Below are positions 43,789 through 53,204 of a DNA stretch of 64,000 bases, in pieces (positions within the stretch are counted from its first letter, which is position 1; every line of letters starts with the position of its first letter). A program made the position numbers and the translations under genes. Where the stretch lies: positions 1-64,000 of the forward strand of contig DAIDKS010000040.1 in NCBI GenBank assembly GCA_027449885.1. Direction: 5' to 3'. The stretch is from Acidimicrobiaceae bacterium. GTDB taxonomy: Bacteria; Actinomycetota; Acidimicrobiia; Acidimicrobiales; RAAP-2. The notes under the pieces are model-generated. The model worked only from the letters and a program-made list of their open reading frames with translations, searched no databases and was not told the origin of the DNA.

Positions 43789-44772
43789 TTGACGCTGCCC
43801 ATCGCCCTGGATGCGATGGGCGGCGACTTCGCGCCGGCGCAGATCGTGGCCGGGGCACGCCGCGCCGTCGACGAGTTGGGGCTCGAGGTCACCCTCGTCG
43901 GCCCCCCCGACCTCATCGGTGACCCCCAGGGACTGCCGATCCATCCCTGCACCGAGGTCATCGCCATGGACGACGACCCGGCGCAGAGCGTCCGGACGAA
44001 GAAGGACTCCTCGCTGGTGCGCGCGGCCGAGTTGGTGCGCGATGGCGCGGCGAGTGCGATGGTCTCCGCCGGCAACACGGGCGCGACGATGGCCTCCGCG
44101 CTGCTGCGCATGGGCCGCCTGCCGGGCGTGCTGCGTCCGTGTATCGCCCTGCCGATCCCGCGGCCCGGTTCGCACCCCGCGCTCATGGTCGACGCCGGCG
44201 CCAACGCCGAGTGCACTCCGGAGATGCTCGTCCAGTTCGCCCAGATGGGGGCGGCCTACGTGCGGGCCCACCACGGGATCGCCGAGCCGCGGATCGGACT
44301 CCTCTCCATCGGAGAGGAGTCCTCGAAGGGGACGCCGCTCGTGAAGGAGACCCACGCCCGACTACGGGATCTCGTCCCGGGCTTCGTCGGCAACGTCGAG
44401 GGTCGTGACCTCATCCCGTCGCCCGTCGACGTCGTCGTCACCGACGGCTTCACCGGCAACGTCGCCCTCAAGACCCTGGAAGGGGCCCTGACGTTCGTCT
44501 TCGCGACGGTGCTCGGCGCCGTCGACACCAACGACGAGACCCGCGCAGCCGGACGCGTGCTCTTCGAGTACCTCGCTCCGGCCATCGCGACGCTCACCCC
44601 GGAGAACCAGGGTGGGGCGGTGCTGCTCGGTCTGAAGGGGATCTGCGTCATCAGCCACGGCTCGTCGAACGCGACGGCCATCATGAACGCCCTGCGGGTC
44701 GCCCACGAGATGGTGAACGCGCGTCTGGTGGACCAGCTCCGCGACGCGGTCGCTCCGGTTACCGGAGAGTAA
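43789..44772 (+). CDS. plsX: Phosphate acyltransferase PlsX
   Basis: Makes acyl phosphate from acyl-ACP for phospholipid synthesis; also the downstream partner of FakA products. The 327 residues carry IALDAMGGDFAP at the very start, SAGNTGA, and VVTDGFTGNVALKTLEG. The conserved N-terminus forces a TTG start at 43789 (the next in-frame start would delete it). GAGGT lies 8 nt upstream, so TTG is likely real. Followed by a small hairpin and then acpP. Confidence 0.94.
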   Translation: MTLPIALDAMGGDFAPAQIVAGARRAVDELGLEVTLVGPPDLIGDPQGLPIHPCTEVIAMDDDPAQSVRTKKDSSLVRAAELVRDGAASAMVSAGNTGATMASALLRMGRLPGVLRPCIALPIPRPGSHPALMVDAGANAECTPEMLVQFAQMGAAYVRAHHGIAEPRIGLLSIGEESSKGTPLVKETHARLRDLVPGFVGNVEGRDLIPSPVDVVVTDGFTGNVALKTLEGALTFVFATVLGAVDTNDETRAAGRVLFEYLAPAIATLTPENQGGAVLLGLKGICVISHGSSNATAIMNALRVAHEMVNARLVDQLRDAVAPVTGE

Positions 44773-44774
44773 GT

Positions 44775-44787
44775 CCCCGTCGCGGGG
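44775..44787 (+). terminator. Short hairpin after plsX
   Basis: CCCCG-TCG-CGGGG, a 5-bp stem right after the plsX stop, with no T-tract. At most a weak terminator or pause before the acpP promoter. Confidence 0.3.
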
Positions 44788-44799
44788 CGGGCGCCTCAG

Positions 44800-44805
44800 T
44801 AGTGT
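44800..44805 (+). promoter_or_regulatory. Predicted -10 box for acpP
   Basis: TAGTGT about 26 nt before GTG 44832, with AAAGGAGG (44817-44824) between. This is a leadered transcript, in contrast to the leaderless sites nearby. Confidence 0.45.
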
Positions 44806-44831
44806 GGGGCGCGAGCAAAGGAGGCTCGTAG

Positions 44832-45113
44832 GTGGACGGCGCGACCTCAACCCCCGATCGGGCGGCCATCGAGACGATGGTGACGCACGAGTTAGCGGAG
44901 ATCCTCGAGCGCCGGCCGGAGGACATCGACCCGAACGCGGCCTTCAGTGACCTCGGGGCCGACTCTCTCGCCCTGATCGAGCTGGTCGAGGCGATCGAAG
45001 AGCGACTCGCCGCCACGGTGGGCGACTTTCGGATCGACGACGAGGACCTCGAGGGACTGAGCTCGGTGCGCGACGCCGTCGACTACGTCACCGCCCGCCT
45101 CGCGGGATCCTGA
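44832..45113 (+). CDS. acpP: Acyl carrier protein
   Basis: Carrier of acyl chains through a 4'-phosphopantetheine arm. The 93 residues have the attachment motif GADSLALIELVEAIEE with Ser at position 45. The usual third residue of DSL(D/T) is Ala here. The N-terminus is about 10 residues longer than the E. coli protein. A very good Shine-Dalgarno (AAAGGAGG) supports GTG 44832. Lies between plsX and rnc, the classical fatty-acid/rRNA processing arrangement. Confidence 0.93.
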   Translation: MDGATSTPDRAAIETMVTHELAEILERRPEDIDPNAAFSDLGADSLALIELVEAIEERLAATVGDFRIDDEDLEGLSSVRDAVDYVTARLAGS

Positions 45114-45129
45114 CGGACTCGGGGCCCCG

Positions 45130-45807
45130 GTGTGGACGCCCCCGGAGGAGTTGGCCGAGCGGCTCGGACTCGACGCCGGGAGTCCGCGCCTGATTGAGGC
45201 CCTCACCCATTCGAGCTTCGCCGCCGAGCGGGGCGTCGTGTCGAACGAGCGCCTCGAGTTCCTCGGTGACGCCGTCGTGGATCTCGCGGTCGCGGACCTG
45301 CTCGTGACGCGCTATCCGGAACTCGACGAGGGCGCGGCGTCCCTGGTGCGCAGCCACGTGGTGAACGAGGCGGCGCTGGCCGAGGTCGCCCGCGGGCTCG
45401 ACCTCGGTCGGGTGGTGCGCCTCGGTCGAGGCGAGCGACGTCACGGGGGGGCCGATCGGCCGGGGCTGCTCGCCGACGCCTTCGAGGCCGTCGTCGCGGC
45501 CATCTACCTCGATCGCGGATACGACGCGGCGCGGGACTTCGTCCAGGCGCACCTGGGCCCGGTGGTCGACGGCGCCCGACACCGCCCCGCAGCCGTCGAT
45601 CCGAAGACGCGACTCCGTCAGTGGGCCGAGGCCTGCGGTCTCGGGACACCGGCCTACCGGGTCACCTCGGAGGGGCCACCGCACGCGACCGTCTTCACGG
45701 CCGAGGTCACCGTCGGCGACGACAGCGTGCGGGGCGAGCCGGCTCCGTCGCGACGAGCGGCCGAGGCGCTCGCCGCGCAGGCGGCCTGGGAGGCGCGCGA
45801 TGCCTGA
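45130..45807 (+). CDS. rnc: Ribonuclease III
   Basis: Double-strand-specific endoribonuclease for rRNA and mRNA processing. The 225 residues contain the catalytic signature NERLEFLGDAV, the second acidic site region LLADAFEAVVAAIYLDRGY and a C-terminal dsRNA-binding domain ending in RRAAEALAAQAAWEA. GTG 45130 begins MWTPPEELAERLG. It overlaps mutM by 8 nt. Confidence 0.95.
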   Translation: MWTPPEELAERLGLDAGSPRLIEALTHSSFAAERGVVSNERLEFLGDAVVDLAVADLLVTRYPELDEGAASLVRSHVVNEAALAEVARGLDLGRVVRLGRGERRHGGADRPGLLADAFEAVVAAIYLDRGYDAARDFVQAHLGPVVDGARHRPAAVDPKTRLRQWAEACGLGTPAYRVTSEGPPHATVFTAEVTVGDDSVRGEPAPSRRAAEALAAQAAWEARDA

Positions 45808-46702
45808 ACTTCCCGAGGTGGAGACGGTCCGCGCGGGCCTGGCGCGCGAACTGACCGGACGCAAGATCCGTGCCGTCGCCGTCACCAACGGACGCGTCGT
45901 GCGCCGCCACGCCTCGGCGAAGGAGTTCCGGGCCCTCGTCGAGGGTCGGACGGTCAAGGGCGTCCAACGACTCGGGAAGTACCTCGTGGCGACGATGGAC
46001 GACGGCAGCCACCTGGTCATCCACCTCGGCATGTCCGGCCAGCTCCTGAAGGCCCGAGGACCGAAGGATCCCAAGCCCAAGCACACCCACGTGGTCTTCA
46101 CGCTCTCGCCGGCGGGGGAGTTGCGCTACGTCGACCCGCGGACCTTCGGGGAGCTCTTCGTCTCGACGCCGCCGCCCGAGGACGTCGAGGTCGAGGTCTC
46201 CAAGTTCGCCCGCCTGGCCATGAGCCCCGACGGTCTCGCGCTGCGGCGGGTCGTGCCCGAGCTCGCCCACCTCGGCGTCGACCCGCTCGTCGACCAGATC
46301 GGCTGGGACCGATTCGCGGCGATCCTGAGGAGCCGGTCGACGCCCCTCAAGGTCCTCCTCACCGATCAGGACATCATCGCCGGCATCGGCAACATCTACT
46401 CCGACGAGATCCTCTTCACGGCGGGCTTGCGCTACGACCGACCGTCCGACTCGCTGTCGACGGTCGAGATCCGCCGTCTGCACCGCGCCATCACCGAGGT
46501 GCTCGGCGAGGCCATCAAGGCCGGCGGTTCGACGCTCGCCGACGAGCAGTTCGTGGACCTCGAGGGTCGCCCGGGGACCTACCAGGAGTCCCACCAGGTC
46601 TACGGACGCGAGGGCCAGCCCTGTCCCCAGTGCCGGCGACCCATCGAGCGCGTCGTCGTGCGTCAGCGCGCCACGTACTTCTGTCCCAACTGCCAGGGTT
46701 AG
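45800..46702 (+). CDS. mutM: Formamidopyrimidine-DNA glycosylase (Fpg/MutM)
   Basis: Base-excision repair of 8-oxoguanine and ring-opened purines. The 300 residues start with the catalytic MPELPEVETV (Pro2 nucleophile, Glu3). The helix-two-turn-helix IAGIGNIYSDEILF follows, and the C-terminal zinc finger has CPQC and CPNC about 20 residues apart. All key residues are present. Follows rnc with overlap, the standard actinobacterial rnc-mutM-smc order. Confidence 0.96.
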   Translation: MPELPEVETVRAGLARELTGRKIRAVAVTNGRVVRRHASAKEFRALVEGRTVKGVQRLGKYLVATMDDGSHLVIHLGMSGQLLKARGPKDPKPKHTHVVFTLSPAGELRYVDPRTFGELFVSTPPPEDVEVEVSKFARLAMSPDGLALRRVVPELAHLGVDPLVDQIGWDRFAAILRSRSTPLKVLLTDQDIIAGIGNIYSDEILFTAGLRYDRPSDSLSTVEIRRLHRAITEVLGEAIKAGGSTLADEQFVDLEGRPGTYQESHQVYGREGQPCPQCRRPIERVVVRQRATYFCPNCQG

Positions 46703-46739
46703 GCGCCACTCGAGGACCGGGTGGCCGGCGGGGCGTTGG

Positions 46740-46745
46740 TAGCGT
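46740..46745 (+). promoter_or_regulatory. Predicted -10 box, leaderless smc
   Basis: TAGCGT ending 6 nt before the smc GTG (46752). Same hexamer as before purK and phr. Confidence 0.58.
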
Positions 46746-46751
46746 CTACCC

Positions 46752-49700
46752 GTGTTCCTCAAGCGCCTGACCATGAAGGGCTTCAAGTCCTTCGCCGACA
46801 ACACCGTCCTCGAGTTCGAGCCCGGGGTCACCGCGGTCGTCGGTCCGAACGGCTCGGGCAAGTCGAACGTGGTGGACGCGGTCACCTGGGTGCTCGGCGC
46901 CCAGAGCACGCGCGCCCTGCGCAGCGCGCGGATGGACGACGTCATCTTCGCCGGCACGGCCTCACGGAGCGCTCTCGGGAGGGCGGAGGTCTCCCTGACG
47001 CTCGACAACGCCTCGGACCGCCTGCCCGTCGACGGGGCGGAGGTCACCATCTCGCGCACGCTGTTTCGCAACGGGGACTCCGAGTACGCCATCAACGGGA
47101 CGGTCTGCCGTCTCCTCGACGTCCAGGAGTTGCTCGCCGACTCCGGGGTCGGCCGTCAGCAGCACATGATCATCGGTCAGGGTCAGCTGGACTCGATCCT
47201 CAACTCCTCCTCGGAGAGCCGGCGGGCGGTCATCGAGGAGGCCGCGGGCGTCCTCAAGCACCGACGGCGCAAGGAGCGGGCCGAGCGTCGGCTGGCCCAG
47301 ACCCAGGAGAACCTCGAGCGGCTGGGGGACCTGGTACGCGAGGTGCGGCGCCAGATGCGGCCCCTCGAGCGTCAGGCGGCCTCGGCGCGCACCTACGCCG
47401 AGGTGGACCGCGAACTGCGCGCGGCGCGGGCCGCGCTCTTCGTGGAACGGCTCGACGCCTTCGACGCGCGTCGTCGCGTCCTCGAGTCGAGCCTCACGGA
47501 GCTGAACCGGGGCGAGGAGGCCACGCGGCGCCAGCTCGTCGCCCTCGACGCCCAGGCCACGTCGGCCGCCGCCGAGATGGCCAGCCGTCGAGAGGAGCTG
47601 CTCGCCTCGGCTCTCGGCGACCTGCAGGGGTTGTCCGAGCGCGCGCGGGGCCGCGCGTCGCTCATCGCCGAGCGCGAGCGCCTGGTGCGGGCCGCCCTCG
47701 ACGCATCCGCCGACGAGAACGTCATCGCCACGCTCGAGGCCGACGCGGCCCGCCTGGCGAGCGATCTGGAGGCCCTCGAGAGCGACGACGCCCGGGCTCG
47801 CGACGAACGAGCCGCTCTGGCCGCCGATCGCCGCGACCTCGAGGTCGCGAGCGCGGCGCACGAGGCGACGTGGGCGGGGGCCTCGTTCGAGGCGGACGAG
47901 GAACGGCACCGCTCGGCGACCGCCCGCGCCGCCGACCTCGCGCGCGAGCTCGGCCGGGCTCGTGAGGCCGTCGAGCGCGTCGAGGCCCGCACGGTGGAGA
48001 TCGCCACTCGGCGCGCGGGGCTGGAACGGGACCTCGCCGAGGCGGCGGCGGAGACCCTTCGGCGCACCCACGAGCGTGACGGTGCCCGCGGAGCCCTGGG
48101 CGAGGCCGAGGAGCGGTCCCTGCGTGCCGAGGCCGAGCTCGCCCGAGTACGCGACGAGCTCGCTCGCGCGACCGACGCGTCCTCGCGCGCCCAGGCTCGC
48201 GCCGAGGCTCTCGAGCGGGCCCTCGAGGAGATCTCGGGTTCGGACGCACGCCAGCTCCTCGAGGAGGTCACGGGAGTCCTCGGGGCGGTCGTCGACCTCA
48301 TCGAAGTGGACGAGGGGGCCGAGCGAGCCGTCGAGTCGGCGGCCGGGGCGGCCGTCGGGGCCACGCTGGTGGACGGACCCGACGCGGCGCGGCGGGCCGT
48401 CGCCCTCCTGCGACGTGACGGAGCGGGCGGCGTGGTGCTGCCGGTGGTCGATCCGGCGCCCGCGGCGGCCGAGGTCCCGACGGGGTGCCGCGCGGTGCGG
48501 TCGATGGTGAGGGCCCGCGCGGGCTCCCCGCGCCACGTCGAGCGGGCCCTCGACGCGCTCTTCCACCACGCGGTGATGGCCCCCTCGTGGGAGGAGGCCC
48601 TCGAGGTCGCGCTGACTCACCCCGACCTCGTCGTCGTCACGCCGGACGGCGATCGCTTCGCCCCGACCGGCTGGCGGTCCGCGTCCGGCCGGGCGGTCGT
48701 GACCCGGGCCGCCGTCGACGAGGCCCGCGAACGGGCGCGGGTGGCCGACGCCGTACTGCCGACGCTGCGCGAGACCCTCGCGAGCGCGACGCGAGAGGCG
48801 GGCGACGCCGCCCGGGCCCTGCGCGACGCGGCCGCGTCCGAGCGGGCCGCCGTGGTCGCCCTCGAGCAGGAGCAGCGCGACGCCGCCCGTCTCGCCCAGC
48901 GCCGGAACGAGATCGACGCCCAGGAGGCCGCCCTCGCCACCGAGGCCGAGCGGGCCACCCAGGCGCACTCGGCCCGCGCCGCCGAGCTCGCCGAGGTGGA
49001 GCGTCTGGTCCAGGAACTAGCGGTCCTCGTGACGGGCGCCACGGAGCGGCGAGCGGAGCGCGACGCCGCGGCGACCGAGCTCGCGCGATGGCGTCAGCGC
49101 GTGACCGTGGCCGCTGAGCAGTCCGCTCGTCGCGACGCCGAGCTGGCGGAGCGACGACGACTCCTCGAGGTGCGTCGGGACGAGATCGAGCGACGCCTCG
49201 AGGGGCACGGCGCCGAGCGGGCCGCGGCCGCGGCCCGGCGCGAACAGCTCGAGGCCGACCTCGCGGCCCTCGCCCGCCTGGCCACCGTGGTGAGTCGCGT
49301 CGCGGACGACGTCGCGACCGCTCAGGGGGCCTTCGAGTCCTCGTACCGCGAACAGCTCGAAGCGTCGCGGGCCGGCGCGGAGCGCCTCGAGGCCCTGCGC
49401 CGGGAGCGCCACGACCTCGAGCAGCGGCTCGACGCGCTGGCCGACGAGCGCCGTCGAGCCGACGTCGAGATCGCGGAGCTCGCCGTCAAGCGAGCGGGGG
49501 TGCTGGAGTCGGTCCACCGGGACCTCGGGATCGAGCCCGAGGCGCTGGTGGCCGAGCCGGTCGAGCTGCCCGAGGGGGTCGGGCTCGCCGAGCGCGTGGG
49601 CGAGCTCGAGGCGCGGGTCACCTCCCTCGGTCCGATCAACCCCCTCGCCCTCGAGGAGCTGGCCGCGCTCGAGGACCGCTACCGCGACCTCGACGCGCAG

Positions 49701-50234
49701 GTGAGCGACGTGCGCGTCGCCCGACGGGAGCTGCAGGAGGCCCTCCACGAGCTCGACGACGAGATCATGCGGACCTTCTCCGCGGCCGTCGCCGACGTCA
49801 ACGAGCACTTCGCCACGCTGATCGCGATGCTCTTCCCCGGCGGCCAGGGGCGCCTGATCCTGACCGAGCCCGACGACCCGCTCAACACCGGCGTGGAGAT
49901 CGAAGTGCGCCCGATGGGCCGCAACGTGCGGCGCATCTCACTGCTCTCGGGCGGGGAGCGCTCCATGGCTGCTCTCGCCTTCCTGTTCGCCGTCTTCCGG
50001 TCGCGCCCCTCGCCCTTCTACATGATGGACGAGGTGGAGGCGGCCCTCGACGACGTCAACCTCCAGCGGTTCTTGAGCCTCATCGACGAGTTCCGGGACG
50101 AGGCGCAGCTGCTCATCGTCACGCACCAGAAGCGCACCATGGAGTCCGCGGACGCCCTGTACGGCGTGACGATGGTCCCGGGAGGATCGTCCAAGGTGGT
50201 CAGCCAGAGAGTTCGCCGGGAGGTCGTCGCGTGA
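46752..50234 (+). CDS. smc: Chromosome segregation protein SMC
   Basis: ATPase of the condensin complex with ScpA/ScpB that compacts and segregates the chromosome. The 1160 residues have Walker A GPNGSGKSN (about 32-40) and a Q-loop region (IIGQGQLDSIL). Two long coiled coils flank a hinge (about 495-620), followed by signature LLSGGERSMAALAFLF and Walker B MMDEVEAALDD. GTG 46752 gives the typical MFLKRLTMKGFKSFAD start. Overlaps ftsY by 4 nt. Confidence 0.96.
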   Translation: MFLKRLTMKGFKSFADNTVLEFEPGVTAVVGPNGSGKSNVVDAVTWVLGAQSTRALRSARMDDVIFAGTASRSALGRAEVSLTLDNASDRLPVDGAEVTISRTLFRNGDSEYAINGTVCRLLDVQELLADSGVGRQQHMIIGQGQLDSILNSSSESRRAVIEEAAGVLKHRRRKERAERRLAQTQENLERLGDLVREVRRQMRPLERQAASARTYAEVDRELRAARAALFVERLDAFDARRRVLESSLTELNRGEEATRRQLVALDAQATSAAAEMASRREELLASALGDLQGLSERARGRASLIAERERLVRAALDASADENVIATLEADAARLASDLEALESDDARARDERAALAADRRDLEVASAAHEATWAGASFEADEERHRSATARAADLARELGRAREAVERVEARTVEIATRRAGLERDLAEAAAETLRRTHERDGARGALGEAEERSLRAEAELARVRDELARATDASSRAQARAEALERALEEISGSDARQLLEEVTGVLGAVVDLIEVDEGAERAVESAAGAAVGATLVDGPDAARRAVALLRRDGAGGVVLPVVDPAPAAAEVPTGCRAVRSMVRARAGSPRHVERALDALFHHAVMAPSWEEALEVALTHPDLVVVTPDGDRFAPTGWRSASGRAVVTRAAVDEARERARVADAVLPTLRETLASATREAGDAARALRDAAASERAAVVALEQEQRDAARLAQRRNEIDAQEAALATEAERATQAHSARAAELAEVERLVQELAVLVTGATERRAERDAAATELARWRQRVTVAAEQSARRDAELAERRRLLEVRRDEIERRLEGHGAERAAAAARREQLEADLAALARLATVVSRVADDVATAQGAFESSYREQLEASRAGAERLEALRRERHDLEQRLDALADERRRADVEIAELAVKRAGVLESVHRDLGIEPEALVAEPVELPEGVGLAERVGELEARVTSLGPINPLALEELAALEDRYRDLDAQVSDVRVARRELQEALHELDDEIMRTFSAAVADVNEHFATLIAMLFPGGQGRLILTEPDDPLNTGVEIEVRPMGRNVRRISLLSGGERSMAALAFLFAVFRSRPSPFYMMDEVEAALDDVNLQRFLSLIDEFRDEAQLLIVTHQKRTMESADALYGVTMVPGGSSKVVSQRVRREVVA

Positions 50235-51274
50235 GCACGGTCATCATCATCCTCGTCGTCGTGGCCCTGATCGCGGTCGCGACGACGGTGGTCGTGCGTC
50301 GTCGTCACCGCCCCGCCGTGGTGGCCGCGCCACCGGCGCCCCCCCTACCCGAGGTCCTCGTTCCGGAGGAGGCTCCCCGGCCCGAGTTGCGCGACGAGCC
50401 GGCCATGCGATCGCGCCTCGGGGCCACGCGGGGCGTCTTCGAGCGCCTGCGGGGCCTCGGCGCGGGCGAGGTCGGCGAGGACGTCCTCACCACGGTCGAG
50501 GAGGTCCTCTTGCGCAGTGACGTCGGTCTCGCGACCACCGAAGCCGTCCTCGACGCCCTGCGACGTGACGGGGCGCCCGAGGGGGTGGCGACGGCGGTGC
50601 GCGGCGTGCTGCGCGCGTCACTCGATCGACCTCGCGAGGTCGTCGAGGAGGCCGACGAGGGACGCGTCGCCGTCTGGCTCTTCGTGGGCGTGAACGGCGT
50701 CGGCAAGACCACGACGATCGGGAAGCTGGCCCGCCGCGAGGGTGAGCGGGGACGCCGCGTCGTGATCGCGGCCGGGGACACCTTCCGGGCCGCCGCCGCG
50801 GACCAGCTCGCCCTGTGGGCGGAGCGGACCGGGGCGGACCTGGTGCGCGCCCACGAGGGTGCCGATCCCGGCTCGGTCGTCCACGACGCCGTGGGCCGGG
50901 CGGCGGCCCGGGGGGCCGACCTGGTGTTCGCCGACACGGCGGGTCGCCGGGCCAACTCCGCGAACCTGCTCGACGAGTTGGCCAAGGTTCGCCGGGTGGC
51001 CGACCGAGGGCCGGGCCAGGTCCTCGAGACCCTGCTGGTGCTCGACGCCACCACCGGGCAGAACGCGCTGAGCCAGGCCCGCGAGTTCCTCGCCGCCGCC
51101 CAGGTGAGCGGCATCGTCCTCACCAAGTTGGACGGGACGGCGCGCGGGGGCGTCGTCGTCGCCATCGAGCGCGAGCTCGGCATCCCGGTGAAGTTCGTGG
51201 GGGTGGGGGAGGGGGTCGACGACCTCGTGCCCTTCGACCCCGACGAGTTCGTCGACGCTCTGCTGCGGGCCTGA
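50231..51274 (+). CDS. ftsY: Signal recognition particle receptor FtsY
   Basis: SRP receptor GTPase. The 347 residues open with one N-terminal transmembrane helix (about 3-22), followed by a short Pro/Glu-rich linker rather than the long acidic A domain of E. coli. The NG domain follows (GVNGVGKTTTIGKLA, DTAGR, TKLDGTARGG). Membrane anchoring by a true helix fits actinobacterial FtsY. GTG overlaps smc; ffh follows after 16 nt with its own -10. Confidence 0.95.
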   Translation: MSTVIIILVVVALIAVATTVVVRRRHRPAVVAAPPAPPLPEVLVPEEAPRPELRDEPAMRSRLGATRGVFERLRGLGAGEVGEDVLTTVEEVLLRSDVGLATTEAVLDALRRDGAPEGVATAVRGVLRASLDRPREVVEEADEGRVAVWLFVGVNGVGKTTTIGKLARREGERGRRVVIAAGDTFRAAAADQLALWAERTGADLVRAHEGADPGSVVHDAVGRAAARGADLVFADTAGRRANSANLLDELAKVRRVADRGPGQVLETLLVLDATTGQNALSQAREFLAAAQVSGIVLTKLDGTARGGVVVAIERELGIPVKFVGVGEGVDDLVPFDPDEFVDALLRA

Positions 51275-51277
51275 CGG

Positions 51278-51283
51278 TAGCCT
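51278..51283 (+). promoter_or_regulatory. Predicted -10 box, leaderless ffh
   Basis: TAGCCT ending 7 nt before ATG 51291, right after the ftsY stop. Confidence 0.58.
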
Positions 51284-51290
51284 GACGGGC

Positions 51291-52760
51291 ATGTTCGACG
51301 CCCTCACCGATCGCTTCGAACGACTCTCGGCGTCACTTCGCTCGCGGGGCCGACTGAGCGACGCGGATCTCGACGAGGCGTTGCGCGACGTGCGGTCGGC
51401 CCTGATCGAGGCCGACGTCGAGTTGTCGGTGGTGCGCGCCTTCCTCGACGCCGTCCGTGATCGCCTCCGGGGCCAGGCGCTCAGCCAGAGCCTGTCGCCC
51501 GGTCAGCAGGTCATCAAGGCGGTCCACGCCCAGCTCGTCGAGATCCTGGGCGGCAGCGCCCTCAAGATCACCTACGCGCCGCGTCCGCCCACCGTGGTCC
51601 TCCTGGCCGGCCTCCAGGGCGCGGGCAAGACCACGACGGCGGCCAAGCTCGCTCGGTGGTTCGCCCAGCAGGGTCGCCACCCGATGCTCGTCGCCGCCGA
51701 CCTCCAGCGACCGGCCGCCGTGGAGCAGCTGCGCGTCCTCGGCGCCTCGATCGGGGTCGACGTCTTCAGCGAGCCGACGACGCCAGTCGAGGTCGCCCGG
51801 CGGGGCCTCGAGACGGCGCAACGGATCGGGCGCGACGTCGTGATCGTCGACACCGCCGGTCGCCTGGCGGTCGACGAGGCGCTCATGGACGAGGTGGCCC
51901 AGGTGAGCGCCGCGGTCGGGCCGCACTACACGTTCCTCGTCATCGACGCCGTGACCGGCCAGGACGCCGTCCACACGGCGCGCGCCTTCCACGACCGGCT
52001 CGAGTTGACCGGCCTCATCGTCACCAAGCTCGACTACGACGCTCGCGGGGGAGCGGTGCTGTCGGCGCGGGGCGTCGTGGGACGGCCGGTCGTCTTCGCC
52101 GCCACCGGGGAGAAGGTCGAGGACTTCGACCTCTTCCACCCGGATCGGATGGCCTCACGCATCCTCGGCATGGGCGACGCGCTCACCCTGATCGAGCAGG
52201 CCGAGCGAGCCATGGACCCCGAGGTGGTGGCCGAGTCGGCCGGACGCCTCATGAGCGGCACCTTCACGCTGGACGACTTCCTCGCCCAGCTGAACCAGGT
52301 GCGCAAGATGGGGTCACTCGGGGGGCTGATGCGCCTCATGCCGGGCATGACCAAGGAGATGCGCACGGCCGCGTCGAGCATCGACGAGCGCCAGCTGGGC
52401 CAGGTCGAGGCCATCATCCGGTCGATGACCCCCCGCGAGCGACGCGAGCCCGCCCTCATCGACGGATCCCGGCGGGCGCGCATCGCCCGCGGGTCGGGGA
52501 CCACCGTCCCGGCCGTGAACCAGCTCCTCAAGCAGTTCACGGAGATGCGCAAGATGATGCGCTCGATGGGCTCGGGAGGACTGCCGCCCCAGATGGGTCG
52601 CATGGCCCAGTTGGCGGCCCGCGCCCGTCCCCAGGACCTACCGCCCGGCTTCGAGGCCCTGGGCGACGCGACCCGCACGGCCCCGAGCGCTCCCGCGCCC
52701 CGCGGCGCGCGGGGCAAGAAGAAGAAGGGCGGTCGGGTGACCCCTCCCAAGGGGCGCTAG
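51291..52760 (+). CDS. ffh: Signal recognition particle protein Ffh
   Basis: SRP54 GTPase that binds signal peptides and 4.5S RNA. The 489 residues contain the NG domain (GLQGAGKTTTAAKLA, DTAGRLAVDE, TKLDYDARGGA) and the Met-rich M domain with MRLMPGM, SMTPRERR and GSRRARIARGSG. The tail is Lys/Gly-rich. ATG 51291 follows a -10 by 7 nt. The TAG stop (52758-52760) forms the first half of the rpsP -10. Confidence 0.96.
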   Translation: MFDALTDRFERLSASLRSRGRLSDADLDEALRDVRSALIEADVELSVVRAFLDAVRDRLRGQALSQSLSPGQQVIKAVHAQLVEILGGSALKITYAPRPPTVVLLAGLQGAGKTTTAAKLARWFAQQGRHPMLVAADLQRPAAVEQLRVLGASIGVDVFSEPTTPVEVARRGLETAQRIGRDVVIVDTAGRLAVDEALMDEVAQVSAAVGPHYTFLVIDAVTGQDAVHTARAFHDRLELTGLIVTKLDYDARGGAVLSARGVVGRPVVFAATGEKVEDFDLFHPDRMASRILGMGDALTLIEQAERAMDPEVVAESAGRLMSGTFTLDDFLAQLNQVRKMGSLGGLMRLMPGMTKEMRTAASSIDERQLGQVEAIIRSMTPRERREPALIDGSRRARIARGSGTTVPAVNQLLKQFTEMRKMMRSMGSGGLPPQMGRMAQLAARARPQDLPPGFEALGDATRTAPSAPAPRGARGKKKKGGRVTPPKGR

Positions 52761-52763
52761 ACT
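52758..52763 (+). promoter_or_regulatory. Predicted -10 box for rpsP, sharing the ffh stop codon
   Basis: TAGACT, in which TAG is the ffh stop. The leader to GTG 52818 is about 48 nt; it contains a weak CCCG-TTTGG-CGGG hairpin and a GGAGG (52803-52807). Confidence 0.5.
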
Positions 52764-52817
52764 GTCACCTTCGGATGTCTCCCGTTTGGCGGGGACCGGT
52801 TCGGAGGAACGTTCGAC

Positions 52818-53204
52818 GTGGCAGTGAAACTTCGCTTGGTGCGGATGGGCAAGAAGAAGCAGCCGACCTACCGCGTCGTCGCGGCCGACAGTCGCCGGGC
52901 CCGTTCGGGGGCCTTCCTCGAGGTCGTGGGCACCTACCAGCCCCGCGGCCTCTCGTCGGCCGAGCCCGACACCGTGGTCTCCATCGACAACGAGAAGGCC
53001 GTTCGATGGCTGCGCCAGGGTGCCCAGCCGACCGACCGGGTGGCGCGCCTGCTCGAGACGAGCGGTGCGATGGCCGTGTTCCGTGCCGGCCCGAGCGCCA
53101 CGGTGACCCCGACGCCGACTCCCGTCGAGGTGGCCGAGGAGTCGACGGCTCCCGTCGCGGTCGCCGAGGAGACGGTGGTGCCGAACGAGGTCGCCGAGTC
53201 GTGA
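52818..53204 (+). CDS. rpsP: 30S ribosomal protein S16 with C-terminal extension
   Basis: Ribosomal protein S16; 128 residues. The core (about 1-85, VKLRLVRMGKKKQPTYRVVAADSR and SIDNEKAVRWL) is normal. The final 40 residues are an extra tail of Thr/Pro/Val/Glu, unlike the compact bacterial S16. GTG 52818 has GGAGG 10 nt upstream. The stop overlaps khpA. Conserved order rpsP-khpA-rimM-trmD-rplS. Confidence 0.95.
   Translation: MAVKLRLVRMGKKKQPTYRVVAADSRRARSGAFLEVVGTYQPRGLSSAEPDTVVSIDNEKAVRWLRQGAQPTDRVARLLETSGAMAVFRAGPSATVTPTPTPVEVAEESTAPVAVAEETVVPNEVAES

Noticed and set aside
46962..48968. 668-codon open frame antisense to smc
   Set aside because: Same shadow effect; Arg/Gly-rich, no promoter or Shine-Dalgarno, and it covers a conserved SMC coiled coil.
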